This document shows, one piece after another, positions 22,856 to 34,400 of a stretch of DNA of 64,000 nt (positions within the stretch are counted from its first letter, which is position 1; every line of letters starts with the position of its first letter). This DNA comes from Nannobrachium achirus (Eukaryota; Chordata; Actinopteri; Myctophiformes; Myctophidae): NCBI GenBank assembly GCA_963921795.1, contig OY997653.1, forward strand, positions 60,294,521 through 60,358,520, given 5' to 3'. The translations under genes were made by a program, and so were the position numbers. Below the pieces are notes generated by a model. The model searched no databases and was not told where the DNA came from. It saw only the letters and a list, made by a program, of their open reading frames with translations.

Positions 22856-23383
22856 CTGGGAACTAAATGCTTACCAATAGCTTTCTTCACAAAATGTGTT
22901 CATAAAGGTGTCTACTATCACATCTGAACTTTTTCAAACCTAACTCCCAAGTTTGTGGGAGCCAATCAAAGTTGGGGTCTCATTGACTTTACTTTACAGG
23001 AAAATAATACAAAAAAATACATATGCTTTAAGTAGCATGTGAGTGGTCAAACTAGGGTTTTTTCATGATTCTGAATCCTGTGCAAGCATGTGTTTTGCTC
23101 TGTGAAAAGTGATGATTCGTCACTAAACCATAGTTTTCTGGGGGCCGCTTTTTGCCCAAGGAATGTTTTTCCTGCAAAACAAATGCTTGCATTGGATTCA
23201 GAATCATGAAAAATCCTATTTTGACCCATCACATGCTACTTTTTTGGGGGGTATTTTCTTTTATAGTAAAGTAACCTAGACAGTTTCCCAAGGGAGTTGG
23301 GTTTTAAAAAGTTCAGATGTCATAGTAGACACCTTTATGAACACATTTGTGTAAACAGCTATTGGTAAGCATTTAGTTCCCAG
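22856..23383. repeat. 0.53-kb foldback (relative of 6.7-kb foldback)
   Basis: Outer arms CTGGGAACTAAATGCTTACC and GGTAAGCATTTAGTTCCCAG. The centre contains AAGTAGCATGTGAG and CATGATTCTGAAT with inverted partners, the same core as in 6,945-7,130. Non-coding. Confidence 0.85.
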
Positions 23384-24011
23384 ATTGGTCAAAGACTTGG
23401 CTAACCTTCCCTAAGCAGCTCAAACAAAAATGGAATATATGGCATCTTTTCAAAACGAGACTACTGGACCACTTCTTTACACCAAATAAATACTTCTCCT
23501 TTAAATTAGTCTCTTATGTAGGCTCTCTGTTTTGCAACTTGTCATTAGCTACTATTTTGCAAAGGCTTATTAAAATAGGCTGATACCATAAAATGTAAAG
23601 AGTATTAGATTATTTACTCATGATGCTAATTTTAGGTTGTGACAGCAGACTTGAAACAAACTATGCACCTACTAATAGATAAACAAAGCATGTAGTCACC
23701 CTCTGCTGGCCATTAGAAAAAAGATGCACATTTGTCATTTTTACATGGGATTTCTTTAGGCCAGAGACTTGCATGACATACTTTGTCATTATAGTGTTCC
23801 ACTCTTGTAGTAGTATTCCAGCTTTTGAATTTAATTATAACTGGCACAGTGTCATTTTTTTAATGAAGCTAATTGGGTTGCTTCATGTTTCTACTCTATC
23901 TTCATGGTGATTTTCAACATAAGGTGAGAACAAACAATTATATGCAATATAAGTAATAAGCAATTTTATATCAATTACAATTGTCTAAAAAGTCTGACTT
24001 ATATTAAATAC
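23384..24011. other. AT-rich region with a possible non-coding leader exon
   Basis: At 23,878-23,922 the sequence TTGCTTCATGTTTCTACTCT...ACATAAG is followed by the donor-like GTGAGAAC. It resembles the two donor-bearing blocks at 24,68x and 24,91x. Otherwise nothing is recognisable. Confidence 0.35.
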
Positions 24012-24400
24012 TTAAAGGATGACTTTGCCACTTTTGAACCTACAGTATCTTCATATAATAGGCCCTCACTAATGTTCATAATAAAATCGCAACAAAAAGT
24101 CTCTTAGGAGAGCTGTGGGAAGGTCAGAAATCCATAGTCTTGTGACATCAACGTTTGACAGTATTTTTCTATTCGCGAGAACAATGGCTCCCACTTAAAC
24201 ATTGGAACTTGTCAAGAATAGAAAGCCTGCATTTTCTATTGGCTTGGATTCTCCATTGATGTCACAAGACAATGGGTTTCTGACCTGCCCCACAGTCATC
24301 CTCTGAGACAGACTGAGTAGAAAAGAATTATGCTATTTTATCATGAACATTAGTGAGGACCAATTATATGAAAATAGATTCAAAAGTGGTGACCCTTTAA
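24012..24400. mobile_element. TTAAAGG-ended MITE
   Basis: Ends TTAAAGGATGACTTTGCCAC and GTGGTGACCCTTTAA are inverted. Internally, ACTAATGTTCAT / ATGAACATTAGT and CTTGTGACATCAA / TTGATGTCACAAG pair inverted. Non-autonomous, with no protein. Confidence 0.8.
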
Positions 24401-24679
24401 ATTAGTGGTGTTTTATTAGATGTCTTGCTTCTATGGTCATTTGTTTTCATCTGTTACTTTTAGTTAGTTATGCTGCACTTCATTATGATTGAAGTACATT
24501 GGTTTTATCAAATGAATGAATATGTTAACAATATCATGAGCAACAATCAAGTGAAACAGTCAGAAAATAGTTACTTTTCAGTTCTGCAACATGCAGTTAT
24601 ACAGTAATGGTAATATGACAGGTTGTTCATCTCAAGCAGTTAACATTAAAGTGAATGACTAATCAATTGTATTCCTTTT

Positions 24680-24995
24680 TTCTTTTCATGTCTATTCTGC
24701 CTTCATTCATTTGTGACTCATTGTGACTTTAAATATCAGGTAAGAACATATAGTGCACTTATGTGATGAATTACCTTTTGTGTGTATCAATTATCAGTCA
24801 AGTAGATGGTGAAATCAATACTGCTATTTAAACTTGAAATCATCAGTTGAATATTCTCAATAAACAAATTCAGTTTGTGTTTTGTAATCCTATAGTCATT
24901 TAACTAATATAATTGTATTCCTTTTCCCCCATATTTCTATTCTGCCTTCATGTTTCTATTCTGCCTTCATCGTGACTATAAATATCAGGTAAGAA
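24680..24995 (+). promoter_or_regulatory. Tandem candidate 5' leader exons with splice donors
   Basis: Two similar blocks (about 24,680-24,739 and 24,930-24,988) contain TCTATTCTGCCTTCAT and end TAAATATCAG followed by GTAAGAA. Both are followed by the same ATATAGTGCACTTATGTGAT stretch. A looser relative is at 23,878-23,922. They have no clear ATG-led frame, so they may be alternative non-coding first exons joining the acceptor TGTTTTTCAG at 25,451-25,460. That joining is inference from the splice motifs. Confidence 0.4.
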
Positions 24996-25264
24996 GATAT
25001 AGTGCACTTATGTGATGAATTACATTTTGTGTTTCACTTATCAGTCAAGTAGAGTGAAATGTAAACAACTTTTGAAACCTTTTGGAATCATTAAATGGTG
25101 TCAACAAGCAAATTTGTTCTTTTATGCTTGGTTAATAATATTTTGCTTTTGTAGTTAATAATCTTTTGCAAGTCTAATATTGTCAAGATGCTTATTTTTT
25201 AATAAACTAAAAATAAAGTAATGTCAATCATCAGAACCAGTGATGCTTTAATTGAGTAACATGA

Positions 25265-25856
25265 TTTAGGAAGGGTTTATGTTTGACAACATGTGTATAC
25301 AATATCTATATATAGAATCAATTAACTTATGTGAAATGTAATATTGTTACAAACTCATGTATTCAGTATCACTAATTTGCCTATTCAAACTGTTCTTTTA
25401 GTATACTTGTATAATACAAATGTACAAACTTTCATTGAACTGTCAATGCATGTTTTTCAGATGCCTCGCAAGAAAGGAATACAACAGCGGGAATCCACGA
25501 AGAGGAAAAAGGTCAGCTGCCCTATTCCTCTTCCGCCTCAAACCTCTGAGGAGGATGAGGGTGAGCCCTCTGCTCAAATGGTAAGTAGAGCTTCTGCTGA
25601 GAAGCTAGAACCTCGTGGAGAGGAGCAGGAATTCCCTCTTGGATTCTCCTTTGGAGAGAGGGAATTCTCAAATACCACTGAAAACTCTGACAAAACCACA
25701 AATACTACAGAAAACTCTGGCAAGACCTCTGACAAGACCTCTGGCAAAACCTCTGGCAATATGTCTGGCAAAAACTCTGGATATACTCCGGAACATGAGT
25801 CTTTGGATTCAACTTTGATACAAAGCAGTATCATTGATCACCCCCAAGTAAAATAA
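25265..25856 (+). repeat. Duplicated promoter/leader segment, copy 1
   Basis: TATACAATATCTATATATAG, the region through the acceptor TGTTTTTCAG, and the MPRKKG coding stretch to CACCCCCAAGTA are nearly identical to 31,258-31,827. Copy 2 has an extra ~60 bp upstream and small coding deletions. In this copy the frame ends at AAATAA immediately after the shared block. Confidence 0.85.
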
Positions 25857-28800
25857 ATGTATGCAGCTGAATGTTGAAGTGTTTGTATTAATAAAGTGTT
25901 CATCTTATGTCAGTTCTCTATATTGTCATTTTGTATCACAGTTAATTTCGTCATGTTTTTCTTTTTTTGTGTGTTTTGTCTTTTAGATGGAAAACCTTGT
26001 GCAACCATTGGTCCAGGTTGATGTGAAACAAAGAACATCTACACCTTCCTCCTCACCAGCGCGCAAGGTATACTGCAGTGACTTATTTGTGGGGATCACA
26101 TAATAATGTCATGCAAATATTCTGTTGTGAAATGGATTAACTTACAGGATAACTTTTGCAGTGGAAAAGTTAGTTATGCGAACTTATAATAAATGCTTCC
26201 ATCAAACAGGTGGCTCGCCTTTGTAAGTCTCCTGGAGAGAGCAGCCAGACTGCAATGGTGGAACAGGTATGCTATTTCAGAATCTTCATTATTGTGGCAG
26301 TCAAAACACCACTTCATACTGTATGTTACACAGTGCATCTTTTTTTCATTACACTGAAAAGAGGACAAAGCACTCTGGCTGTGTTCATGTCTTTTCACAG
26401 ATATCTGATGTTGTGTTTTGAGCGAGATGGTTCTGTTAATAGAGCACTTGACTGCTTGAGCAATATGAAGGCACTACACCTGTGTCAAACTTTTATTCAG
26501 CAAAACGTGATCCAGCCTTACAATGTCACATGTTCCGTGCATTCCGACAACACAGGGATGGTGACAGAACTTTAGTTTAAACACCCAGTACAGAAATTCA
26601 ATCATGGCTAGACTTTTCTCCCTGCTGCTTGCTTGTTGGGTTAAGTGGCATTTCAAGTAACAGACTCATCTCCTAGCTTTTGCTGTGTCCTGAACTTTCA
26701 CCCTTCAGACTTCTGCTAAAATCATTTCAATGACATCTCATTCCCCTTTCGTCATCTATATTGATTGTTCATTTAGTGAGATTATCTTGGTTCTTTTATT
26801 GATGTATTAGGTGCTTATTGTAAATCACTTTGGATTAATATGTCTGTGAAAATGGCAAAAATGTACTGTCAACACATCTTCCATCTGTTTGTGTGTTTTT
26901 AGCTACCACCGGGTGGCACAGGCACACGTCACTCCGTCAGGAAGTGGGAAAATTCACAGGTGACAGGAAAGCAGTGGAAGTCTGTCTTCCCAGTAGACTT
27001 GTCAAAGAAAAAGGTACTTTCATTTATTTGTGTATTAATTGTTGGGGAGTCAATGTGATTGTGAAGCAAAAAGCATTGATTTGGTTCTGTTTCTTGTCTT
27101 CCCTTGAAATAGTTTGCACTCGTCATTGGGGATTCTCATCTACGCTCGATTGTTGATGGATATGTCAACATGCCAAAGTCTGATGTCAGCTTTGGTTTCA
27201 TGTCCTACCCCGGAGCAAAAGCAGCAGAGTTGAACCTTGAAGTGAACCAGGCTGACGTGCCACATGTGCCGGACATGGTCTGCATTATGGCTACTAGTAA
27301 CAACATTAGTGGTCACAGTCCGAGTCAGGCAGGACATGACTTCCGCCAGCTGCTGGAAACAGCCAAGTTGCGCTGGAACCATGTAAGTGGTTTGTTACAA
27401 TACTTTTTTCTATTGTGCTAATTTTAATGCTTGTCAAAGTTTGAGAAGGAGTTGTTTTTGACATTCAACACTTGTGTTTTTTATAGGTTTTCGTGCTTGA
27501 CTTTCCGCCGCGCTTGAATGTGGCCATTGGACACCAGAACGCTCTTCGCGATGCGTTTAAAAGTGCAGCAAATTTCTGTGGTGAGTAATGGAAATGCATA
27601 CATAACAGATAATGTGTGGTTAGGTTGATGTAACAATGTGAGTCATAGTCCCTAAAAATAGGGATGCAAGGGTTGTAGTTGTCGCAGGCATTTTGAACCA
27701 TTTGAGGGCAGATTCATCTTTCAGTGTATTACACTACATGTACAGTAGATACCACCATATTTGTTGTTGTGGGGTATTTTTTGAATAATATTGTTTGTGA
27801 ATGTGATGTGATGATTGCTTATCTCACCTACGATCTATTTATATTTAAGGTGTGACCTACACTGGTATCACAGCTCTGTTCCCACTGACACAGTCTGAAC
27901 TCTGGTGTCGTGACAACGTAAGTGTAATCGGTGTTTTAAAAAGCCACATGAAGATTATGCATTATTTTAGATGATATGAACACAACATAACATATGGAGT
28001 AATGACATCTTACAATGTATATTGGATTGTAAATATTTGTTTTGTCTCTCTTAGATTCATCTTAGTGATTCTGTTGGCCAGGCTGTTTTTGCACTTGCAA
28101 TTGTCATGGCAGTTGAAAACGCATTGCAGCGTACAGTGCAGACACCACAGGTTTGTCCACACATCTTACAACTACATAAATACAAGGTAAAATGACATGG
28201 TTCCTATTTTCTAGTCTGTAAATTTTTTTGTCTTTGTATGTGTAGGGGTCTCCGAAGAAGTTGCATTCCAAGCCAGCACTCATCCCACCAACACCTATAC
28301 GTACAGTGTCTCCAAGAGTGATTGTCAGTCGGGAAGTGCGCGTACCACGCTCACCTGCTGTGAAGGTAAGTGTTGAATGCTGTCACTGCTTTGTAAAAAG
28401 GGATACTCTGTTATGTTATTAAGTAGGGATGTCTGATATTATTGGCTGATATTAGTATAAAAACAAATGTCTGCATGGCAGTTGGGCTTTCTGGAAAAAT
28501 CAAATTGCATTTTTACAAATCATTTAAAAAATGATAAATACAAAACAAACAGTTGTGGACATACAAGAATTCCACCCCACAACAACGATATATCAGTATT
28601 GGTTAATATTTGTATTGGACAGTAACAGATGGATCTATGGGTTAATGGTCAAAGGTTGATATCACATATCCTTAGTATTCACATTTCACTCATCAATCTG
28701 CATTTCTCATTTCAGACGAGGCAACATCCTGTACGTCCTGCGCAGTCTGCTTGGGTCTTACAGCAGCAGCAGCAGCAGCAACAGCAAAAGGTTAAAACCG

Positions 28801-30927
28801 TCTTCATACTTACTGTTAGGGCCAGTTTGTGCTCTACTGATTTGGTGTTATTTAGGAGTAGCTAACATTGTTCTCAATCAACTGCCCAGATAGCTTTGAC
28901 TAGTAAATCAAACAGGTGCTCTATTCCACAAAGATACAGTCCATTTAGCTTGTAGATCTGCTATTTTCTGACAATTTTGTGTAAATGAGTGGGGGAGAAG
29001 TCTTGGTGTAGGAAAGTATCGTTAATAGACAGCATGCTGTGTCACATGTACAGTTGTAGCCAACATCCTGGTGTCTCCTCTCCGTGATGTAACCAAATCA
29101 GTGTGCAGTTACAGTTTTTTTCGATTGCTAAAACACAAAAAGCTAAAATTAGGCTCAATTTTCACAACCTTTACTTTTGTCCCCAATCGCTTGACTCAAT
29201 TTGTTACTACTTTAGATTTCCTTAGCATATTAAACTCTGACTTTCCTTCTTTACACTCTGATGTCAATTTCACATCACCTTGTTGTCAAAACACAACACA
29301 CAATTTTCAGGTTTGCACACACTTCTTACATAAAATCTCAAAGCATCAATCCACAACACACACATATTCAAATCTCTAAACTTTCGGGTCAGATGTCAAT
29401 TGCACATCACCCTGTTGTCTGAAAACCACACACACAATGTTCAGTTGTTGAGAACTGAACATTGAGACAGGAACCGGAGGCAGAGATGGGCACAAAATAC
29501 CCCCCCCCCCCCCACCACCAGGATAGTATCTTGGTGACAGTATCCTGGTCAGTATTAGACCAAGTACTGACCAATTTCTTTCAAAATATATGGATAGTAT
29601 CTTGGTGACAGTATCCTGGTCAGTATTAGACCAAGTACTGACCAATTTCTTTCAAAATATATATATATTTTTTTTGTTTTTTGTGCCCATGCATCTCTGA
29701 CCAGAGGCATGGTGCCTAATTTACTGTAAATCAAAACTTGTTTTGGCTGCATATTTGTGTGCTGTTTTATGTTTGACTATGAAAAAGGTAGGCCTACACT
29801 GAGTCATTTTACAAAAGGAGAAATATCTTATTATATTCTCCAGAGCCATGGTCATTCTTATGGTGTTCCATTTCGACAATTGTGTTTTCAGTTTTGCTCT
29901 TCAGTGTTCTGTACATGCTTGGTAGTGTTCAGCCAAAAGCTTAGTTGTGTTTATTCAATGAATGGTATGTGTGTGTCATGTGAAAATATGGCTGTGTTTA
30001 CCAAATGAAAACACAAGTTCCATTTTGTGAACATGTTAACAGATTTGATGGCAAAGAGTTGTTTTGCAAAGGGATGCCAGGGTTTAGCAATTTGTTTGTA
30101 ATGTTTGGAGTTTTGTTTGTGCAGTTTTGAAGAAAAAAAACATACAGTTTTGAAAAATTTGTTTTAGCAATCGAAAAAAACTGGAAGCGGGTAATGACAC
30201 TTTTAATGACAGTAACAAATACATAGCTACTTTACAGGCTGACATGAAGTGAACAGAGACACACATGAAGTCTGTGTGTCTGTGGGTTTTTTATAGCATG
30301 GCAGTGGCAGACTGATGATATAACTACATACAATAGTCTATGAGATAATAACCAGTCTAGAGTTTGAGTAAAAGACAGACGGCATGAGAAATGAGAAACG
30401 GATCATGTGGATTTATACTTATCGCTCATTTAATAATCATAATCCCTTTCTTTCTTTTTTCTTTCTTTCTTTTTTGTTCTTTGTTTCTACAAAAGGACGG
30501 CTCACCAGAGAGTTCAATCCCTCGAAATCCTGTGTGGTTTAGCCCTAAAGTCTTGGATGCTATGGAAGCATTCCAGCCATCCAACCTGAACAGCCCTGTG
30601 GAGTGCCCAGCTCGTCCAAAGGGCAGCAAGGTAAATTCAAAGCAAAGTGTCTCTGTTTTTCAAGTGTTATTTAATTTAGACACATACAAAATGTCACAAT
30701 TATGCGCGAAGCAACACACAGGGTTTCCATTGTCATGCCTGAAAAAGTTATTTTGTTTCCATATGCAGGCAAGTCCTCCAAAATCACCTCGGAAGAATCT
30801 GCACAGACCTGTGCCTGTGAGATGTGATGTCCTTTGTGCCACGGTGTCAAGTTATGATGTATGTAGATGTCTTATGGGTCCACAGCACAGTGATAGGAAC
30901 CAGTATCCGCATGCAGACAAGCCCTAA
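25461..30927 (+). CDS. Twelve-exon gene for a predicted SGNH/GDSL hydrolase, Helitron-associated
   Basis: Exons with matching GT/AG borders: 25461-25580, 25987-26067, 26210-26266, 26903-27013, 27113-27382, 27487-27580, 27850-27917, 28055-28150, 28246-28365, 28716-28790, 30496-30630, 30769-30927. All junctions are phase 0 except one phase-1 junction, and no exon has an internal stop; about 461 residues. SGNH blocks: VIGDSHLR (nucleophile Ser131), a Gly in SYPGAK (157), Asn in ATSNN (186/187), and DNIH (Asp266, His269), which is a complete catalytic set of the esterase/lipase-like superfamily. The C-terminal part is Pro- and Ser-rich with a Gln9 run. The first exon (MPRKKG...) is duplicated at the start of the Helitron ORF. 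Exon 1 can also be read through to a stop at 25,856. The last exon has a phase-0 donor (GTATGT) at 30,859, so it may continue downstream. Substrate unknown; the host-or-transposon assignment is open. Confidence 0.72.
28505..28591 (+). mobile_element. Family A MITE fragment in an intron
   Basis: AAATGATAAATACAAAACAA, GGACATACAAG and the terminus CCACCCCACAACAACGA match the right part of family A. It lies in the intron between exons 9 and 10 of the hydrolase gene. Confidence 0.6.
29112..30183. mobile_element. Tc/mariner-like MITE inside hydrolase intron 10
   Basis: Perfect 23-bp inverted ends (29,112-29,134 and 30,161-30,183) starting CAGTTTTTTTCGATTGC. The left end is preceded by TA, while the right flank GA would be a mutated TA. 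The interior has a 70-bp direct duplication (29,520-29,588; 29,591-29,657) and a poly-C run, with no transposase. It lengthens the intron between exons 10 and 11 (28,791-30,495). Confidence 0.8.
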
Positions 30928-31481
30928 AATGATCAGATCTACAAGCTCACAACGTGTCGTCTCTAAATTGCAGTGCAATGCATAACACAAGTAAAGTCTA
31001 CTACTGTAGTTAAGTTAAACCACAATCTTGTACTGTTACTCATTGAGGGTTGAGCAGTACAACCAGAATCTTCAGAGTCAAACTGGAGGTCATTGCAATT
31101 AAAAAGGTTGAACATTCCACCTCGCGAGAAGTGCGGTAGATTTGTTTTAATTAAATATAAATTAATTCGAAGCTCAATTTTTTTACTTTCGAATTTATTT
31201 TATTGTTAACATTCGAACGAATATTCGAATAAAGAATATTCTTTCACACCCCTAATTTGTATACAATATCTATATATAGAATCAATTAACTTGAAATGTA
31301 ATTTTTTCGTCCTTTTTAAGAACATTAATAAAAACAATGAGGTCTATTAAAGTTGTTTATAATATTGTTACAAACTCATGTATTCAGTATCACTAACTTG
31401 CCTATTCAAACTGTTCTTTTAGTATACTTGTATAATACAAATGTACAAACTTTCATTGAACTGTCAATGCATGTTTTTCAG
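30928..31481 (+). promoter_or_regulatory. Spacer and duplicated promoter/acceptor before the Helitron ORF
   Basis: 30,934-30,955 is a half palindrome (AGATCTACAAGCTCACAACG). 31,150-31,250 is rich in TTCGAA/ATTCGAAT motifs ending CACACCCCTAA, typical of an hAT-like end. From 31,258 the sequence repeats the 25,265 block and ends in a strong acceptor TGTTTTTCAG at 31,472-31,481, directly before ATG. No TATA box can be assigned with confidence. Confidence 0.45.
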
Positions 31482-34400
31482 ATGCCTCGCAAGAAGGGCA
31501 GACAACAGCAGGAATCCATGAAGAGAAATAAGGTCAGCTGCCCTATTCCTCTTCCGCCTCAAACCTCTGAGGAGGATGAAATGGTAAGTAGAGCTTCTGC
31601 TGAGAAGCTAGAATTCCCTCCCGGAGAGGAGCAGGAATTCCCTCTTGGATTCTCCTTTGGAGAGAGGGAATTCCCAAAAACTACTGAAAACTCTGACAAA
31701 ACTACAAATACTACAGAAAACTCTGGCATAACCTCTGACAAGAGCAAAAACTCTGGCTATACTCCTGAACATGAGTCTTTGGATTCAACTTTGATAGAAA
31801 GCAGTATCATTGATCACCCCCAAGTATCCTTTGTTCATGGTTCATTCCATCAAGGTCATGAACAATTTCATATATATGCTGGAAAGCAATGTGTCACAAA
31901 CAGTCTGACTGCAATAATCACGAGTGAAGTCAGAAATATATTTACCTGGGGACCAAAGGATCTTGATGAGATCTTACAGCATGGAAATGATTTGTATGCT
32001 TCTTTGAGTCGAGCAGGTAAAATTGCACATAGAAGTGGATTTGTTGAAGTTAATGAATTGCCAAAGAGACATCTACTGCATAATGTGTCCGTATCAATAA
32101 CATATGGTAAAACCTTTTGTGGTGAAGTTGGTGTTTCCGAATATGATGAAGGATTGCAGGACATGGTCTTGCCACTGGATGAAGCAATACAAAGAGTTTT
32201 TGTGGACTTTGATGCATGTTTGTTCACCTTGAAAGGAAATACCTTTGCAGTTGTCAGAAAGAATGGCTGGTTTGCTGTAATTGATTCCCATGCACGTAAT
32301 TCTGAAGGGCTTGTTGATGGAAATGGAAACAGTGTTTTGGTATATCATGCTGGCATTGCAGAATTGTACAGAAACATCTGTAATCTTGCACAGTCTGTGC
32401 ATGCATTTGGTGAGCAATTTGATGTGACTGGAGTCAAAGTAACTGTAATAAATGAAACGGAGCAAAGATACTGTGAACATAAGCCATCTACGAGTACAAG
32501 TGCATATACTAGTCGAAGTCGATCACTCTACAGTGATGTGTTGAAAAGTACACGTATGACAGTTCATGTCCCAAACCCTTCTTTGATAATTGACCCATCT
32601 AGCAGAGTACATGATGTTGACACACTCATTAACTCTGACAAACTCTCTGGCTGTATCACTAACCATAAGTCTTATGATTCCACCTTGTTAAAAAACACTA
32701 CTACGGATTGCCCCCAAGTATCCTTCGTTTGTGGTTCATTCCATCAAGGTCATGTACAATTTCACCCATATGCTGGAAAGCAATGTGTCCCAATAAGTCT
32801 GACTGCAATAATCATGAGTGGAATTAGAAATGTCTTTACCTGGGGACCAAAGGACCTTGATGAGATCCTACACCATGGTAATGCATTATATGCTTCTTTG
32901 AATCGAACATGTAAAATTGCACATACAAGTGGATTAGTTGAAGTTAATGAATTGCCCAGCAGACATGTACTATGTGATAAGTCCATATCGATAACGTATG
33001 GTAAGACCTTTTGTGGTAAAGTTTGCATTTCAAAATATGACGAAGGATTGCAGGACATTGTGTTACCATTGGATGAAGCAATACAAAGAGTTTTTGTAGA
33101 CTTTGATGCATGTTTGTTCACTTTGAACGAAAGTACCTGTGCAGTTGTCAGACAGAATGGCTGGTATGCTGTAATTGATTCCCATGCTCGTAATTGTAAA
33201 GGGCTTGTTGATGGAAAAGGAAAAAGTGTTTTGGTATTTCATGCTGGAATTGAAGAATTGTACAGATACCTCTGTAATCTTGCACAATCTTTGAATGCTT
33301 TTGATGAGCAATTTGATGTGACTGGAATCAATGCTTCTGCAGAGGAGCTGGAATTTCCTCATGGAGAGGAGCTGGAATTTCCTTGTGGAAAGGAGTGGGA
33401 ATTCCCTCTTGGATTCTCCTTTGGAGAGAGGGAATTCCTGGCAAATACCACTGAAAACTCTGACAAAACCACAAATACAACTGAAAACTTTCCTCGTGGA
33501 GAGGAGCTGGAATTTCCTCGTGGAGAGGAGTGGGAATTCCCTCTTGGATTCTCCTTTGGAGAGAGGGAATTCCTGGCAAATACCACTGAAAACTCTGACA
33601 AAACCACAAATGCAACTGAAAACTTTGACAAAAACATTGACAAAACCTCTGGCAAAACCTCTGATACTTGTGAAATACAAGATGTCATCATTACCGATGT
33701 CGTAACACCTAAATTGTCTTTCAAGCCGCTTAGATCTGTGGATCAAGACATATTGTGTTCTCAATTAAATGTCCGTAATGAAAGTGTCAAAACTGTTGAA
33801 CAAAACAAAGACTTCACACCAATGGGTGATCCTTGCGAGAATAAACAAATCAAAGGTGATGGCAACTGCTTCTTCAGAGCATTGGCTTTTGCAATCTGTG
33901 GTAATGAAAATAACCATTTAAAAATCCGTCGTGCTATATTTAAACACCTTAATCAGAACACATCAGCATTTCAACAGTATTTGAGAGCAGATTATGAATC
34001 TATGCAGCAATACTTGACTAAATCCAGAATTTATTATTCAGGAACATGGGCTACTGAGCTTGAAATCTTTGCAGCTGCTGACTTGTTGCAAACAACTATT
34101 ATGACACTTAATAATGGCATATGGAATATTTTCTCCAGTTGTCGTGCATCTACAGATGTACAGAGATGTCAAGCAGTATATTTAAACAACACTAATGGAA
34201 ATCATTATGACGTTGTAACATGTGTTAAGAGAAAGGATGATCCATTTTGTTGTGCAGGGATGTGTAACAATGGAGCAGGAGAAAAAAACACTATGGAACT
34301 AAGAAAAAGGTCACATGATACAAGTTTCAAGATGGATAGAGTCAAGAAGTCAAAAACTGAGAAAGAAAGAGACAGATATATAACAGATCAAGTGTTTAAA

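Noticed and set aside
31824-33330. An integrated herpesvirus fragment (Teratorn-like)
   Set aside because: The protease-like domains are in frame with Helitron Rep/helicase sequence, and no capsid, polymerase or other viral gene was recognised. Domain presence in a transposon is the simpler reading.
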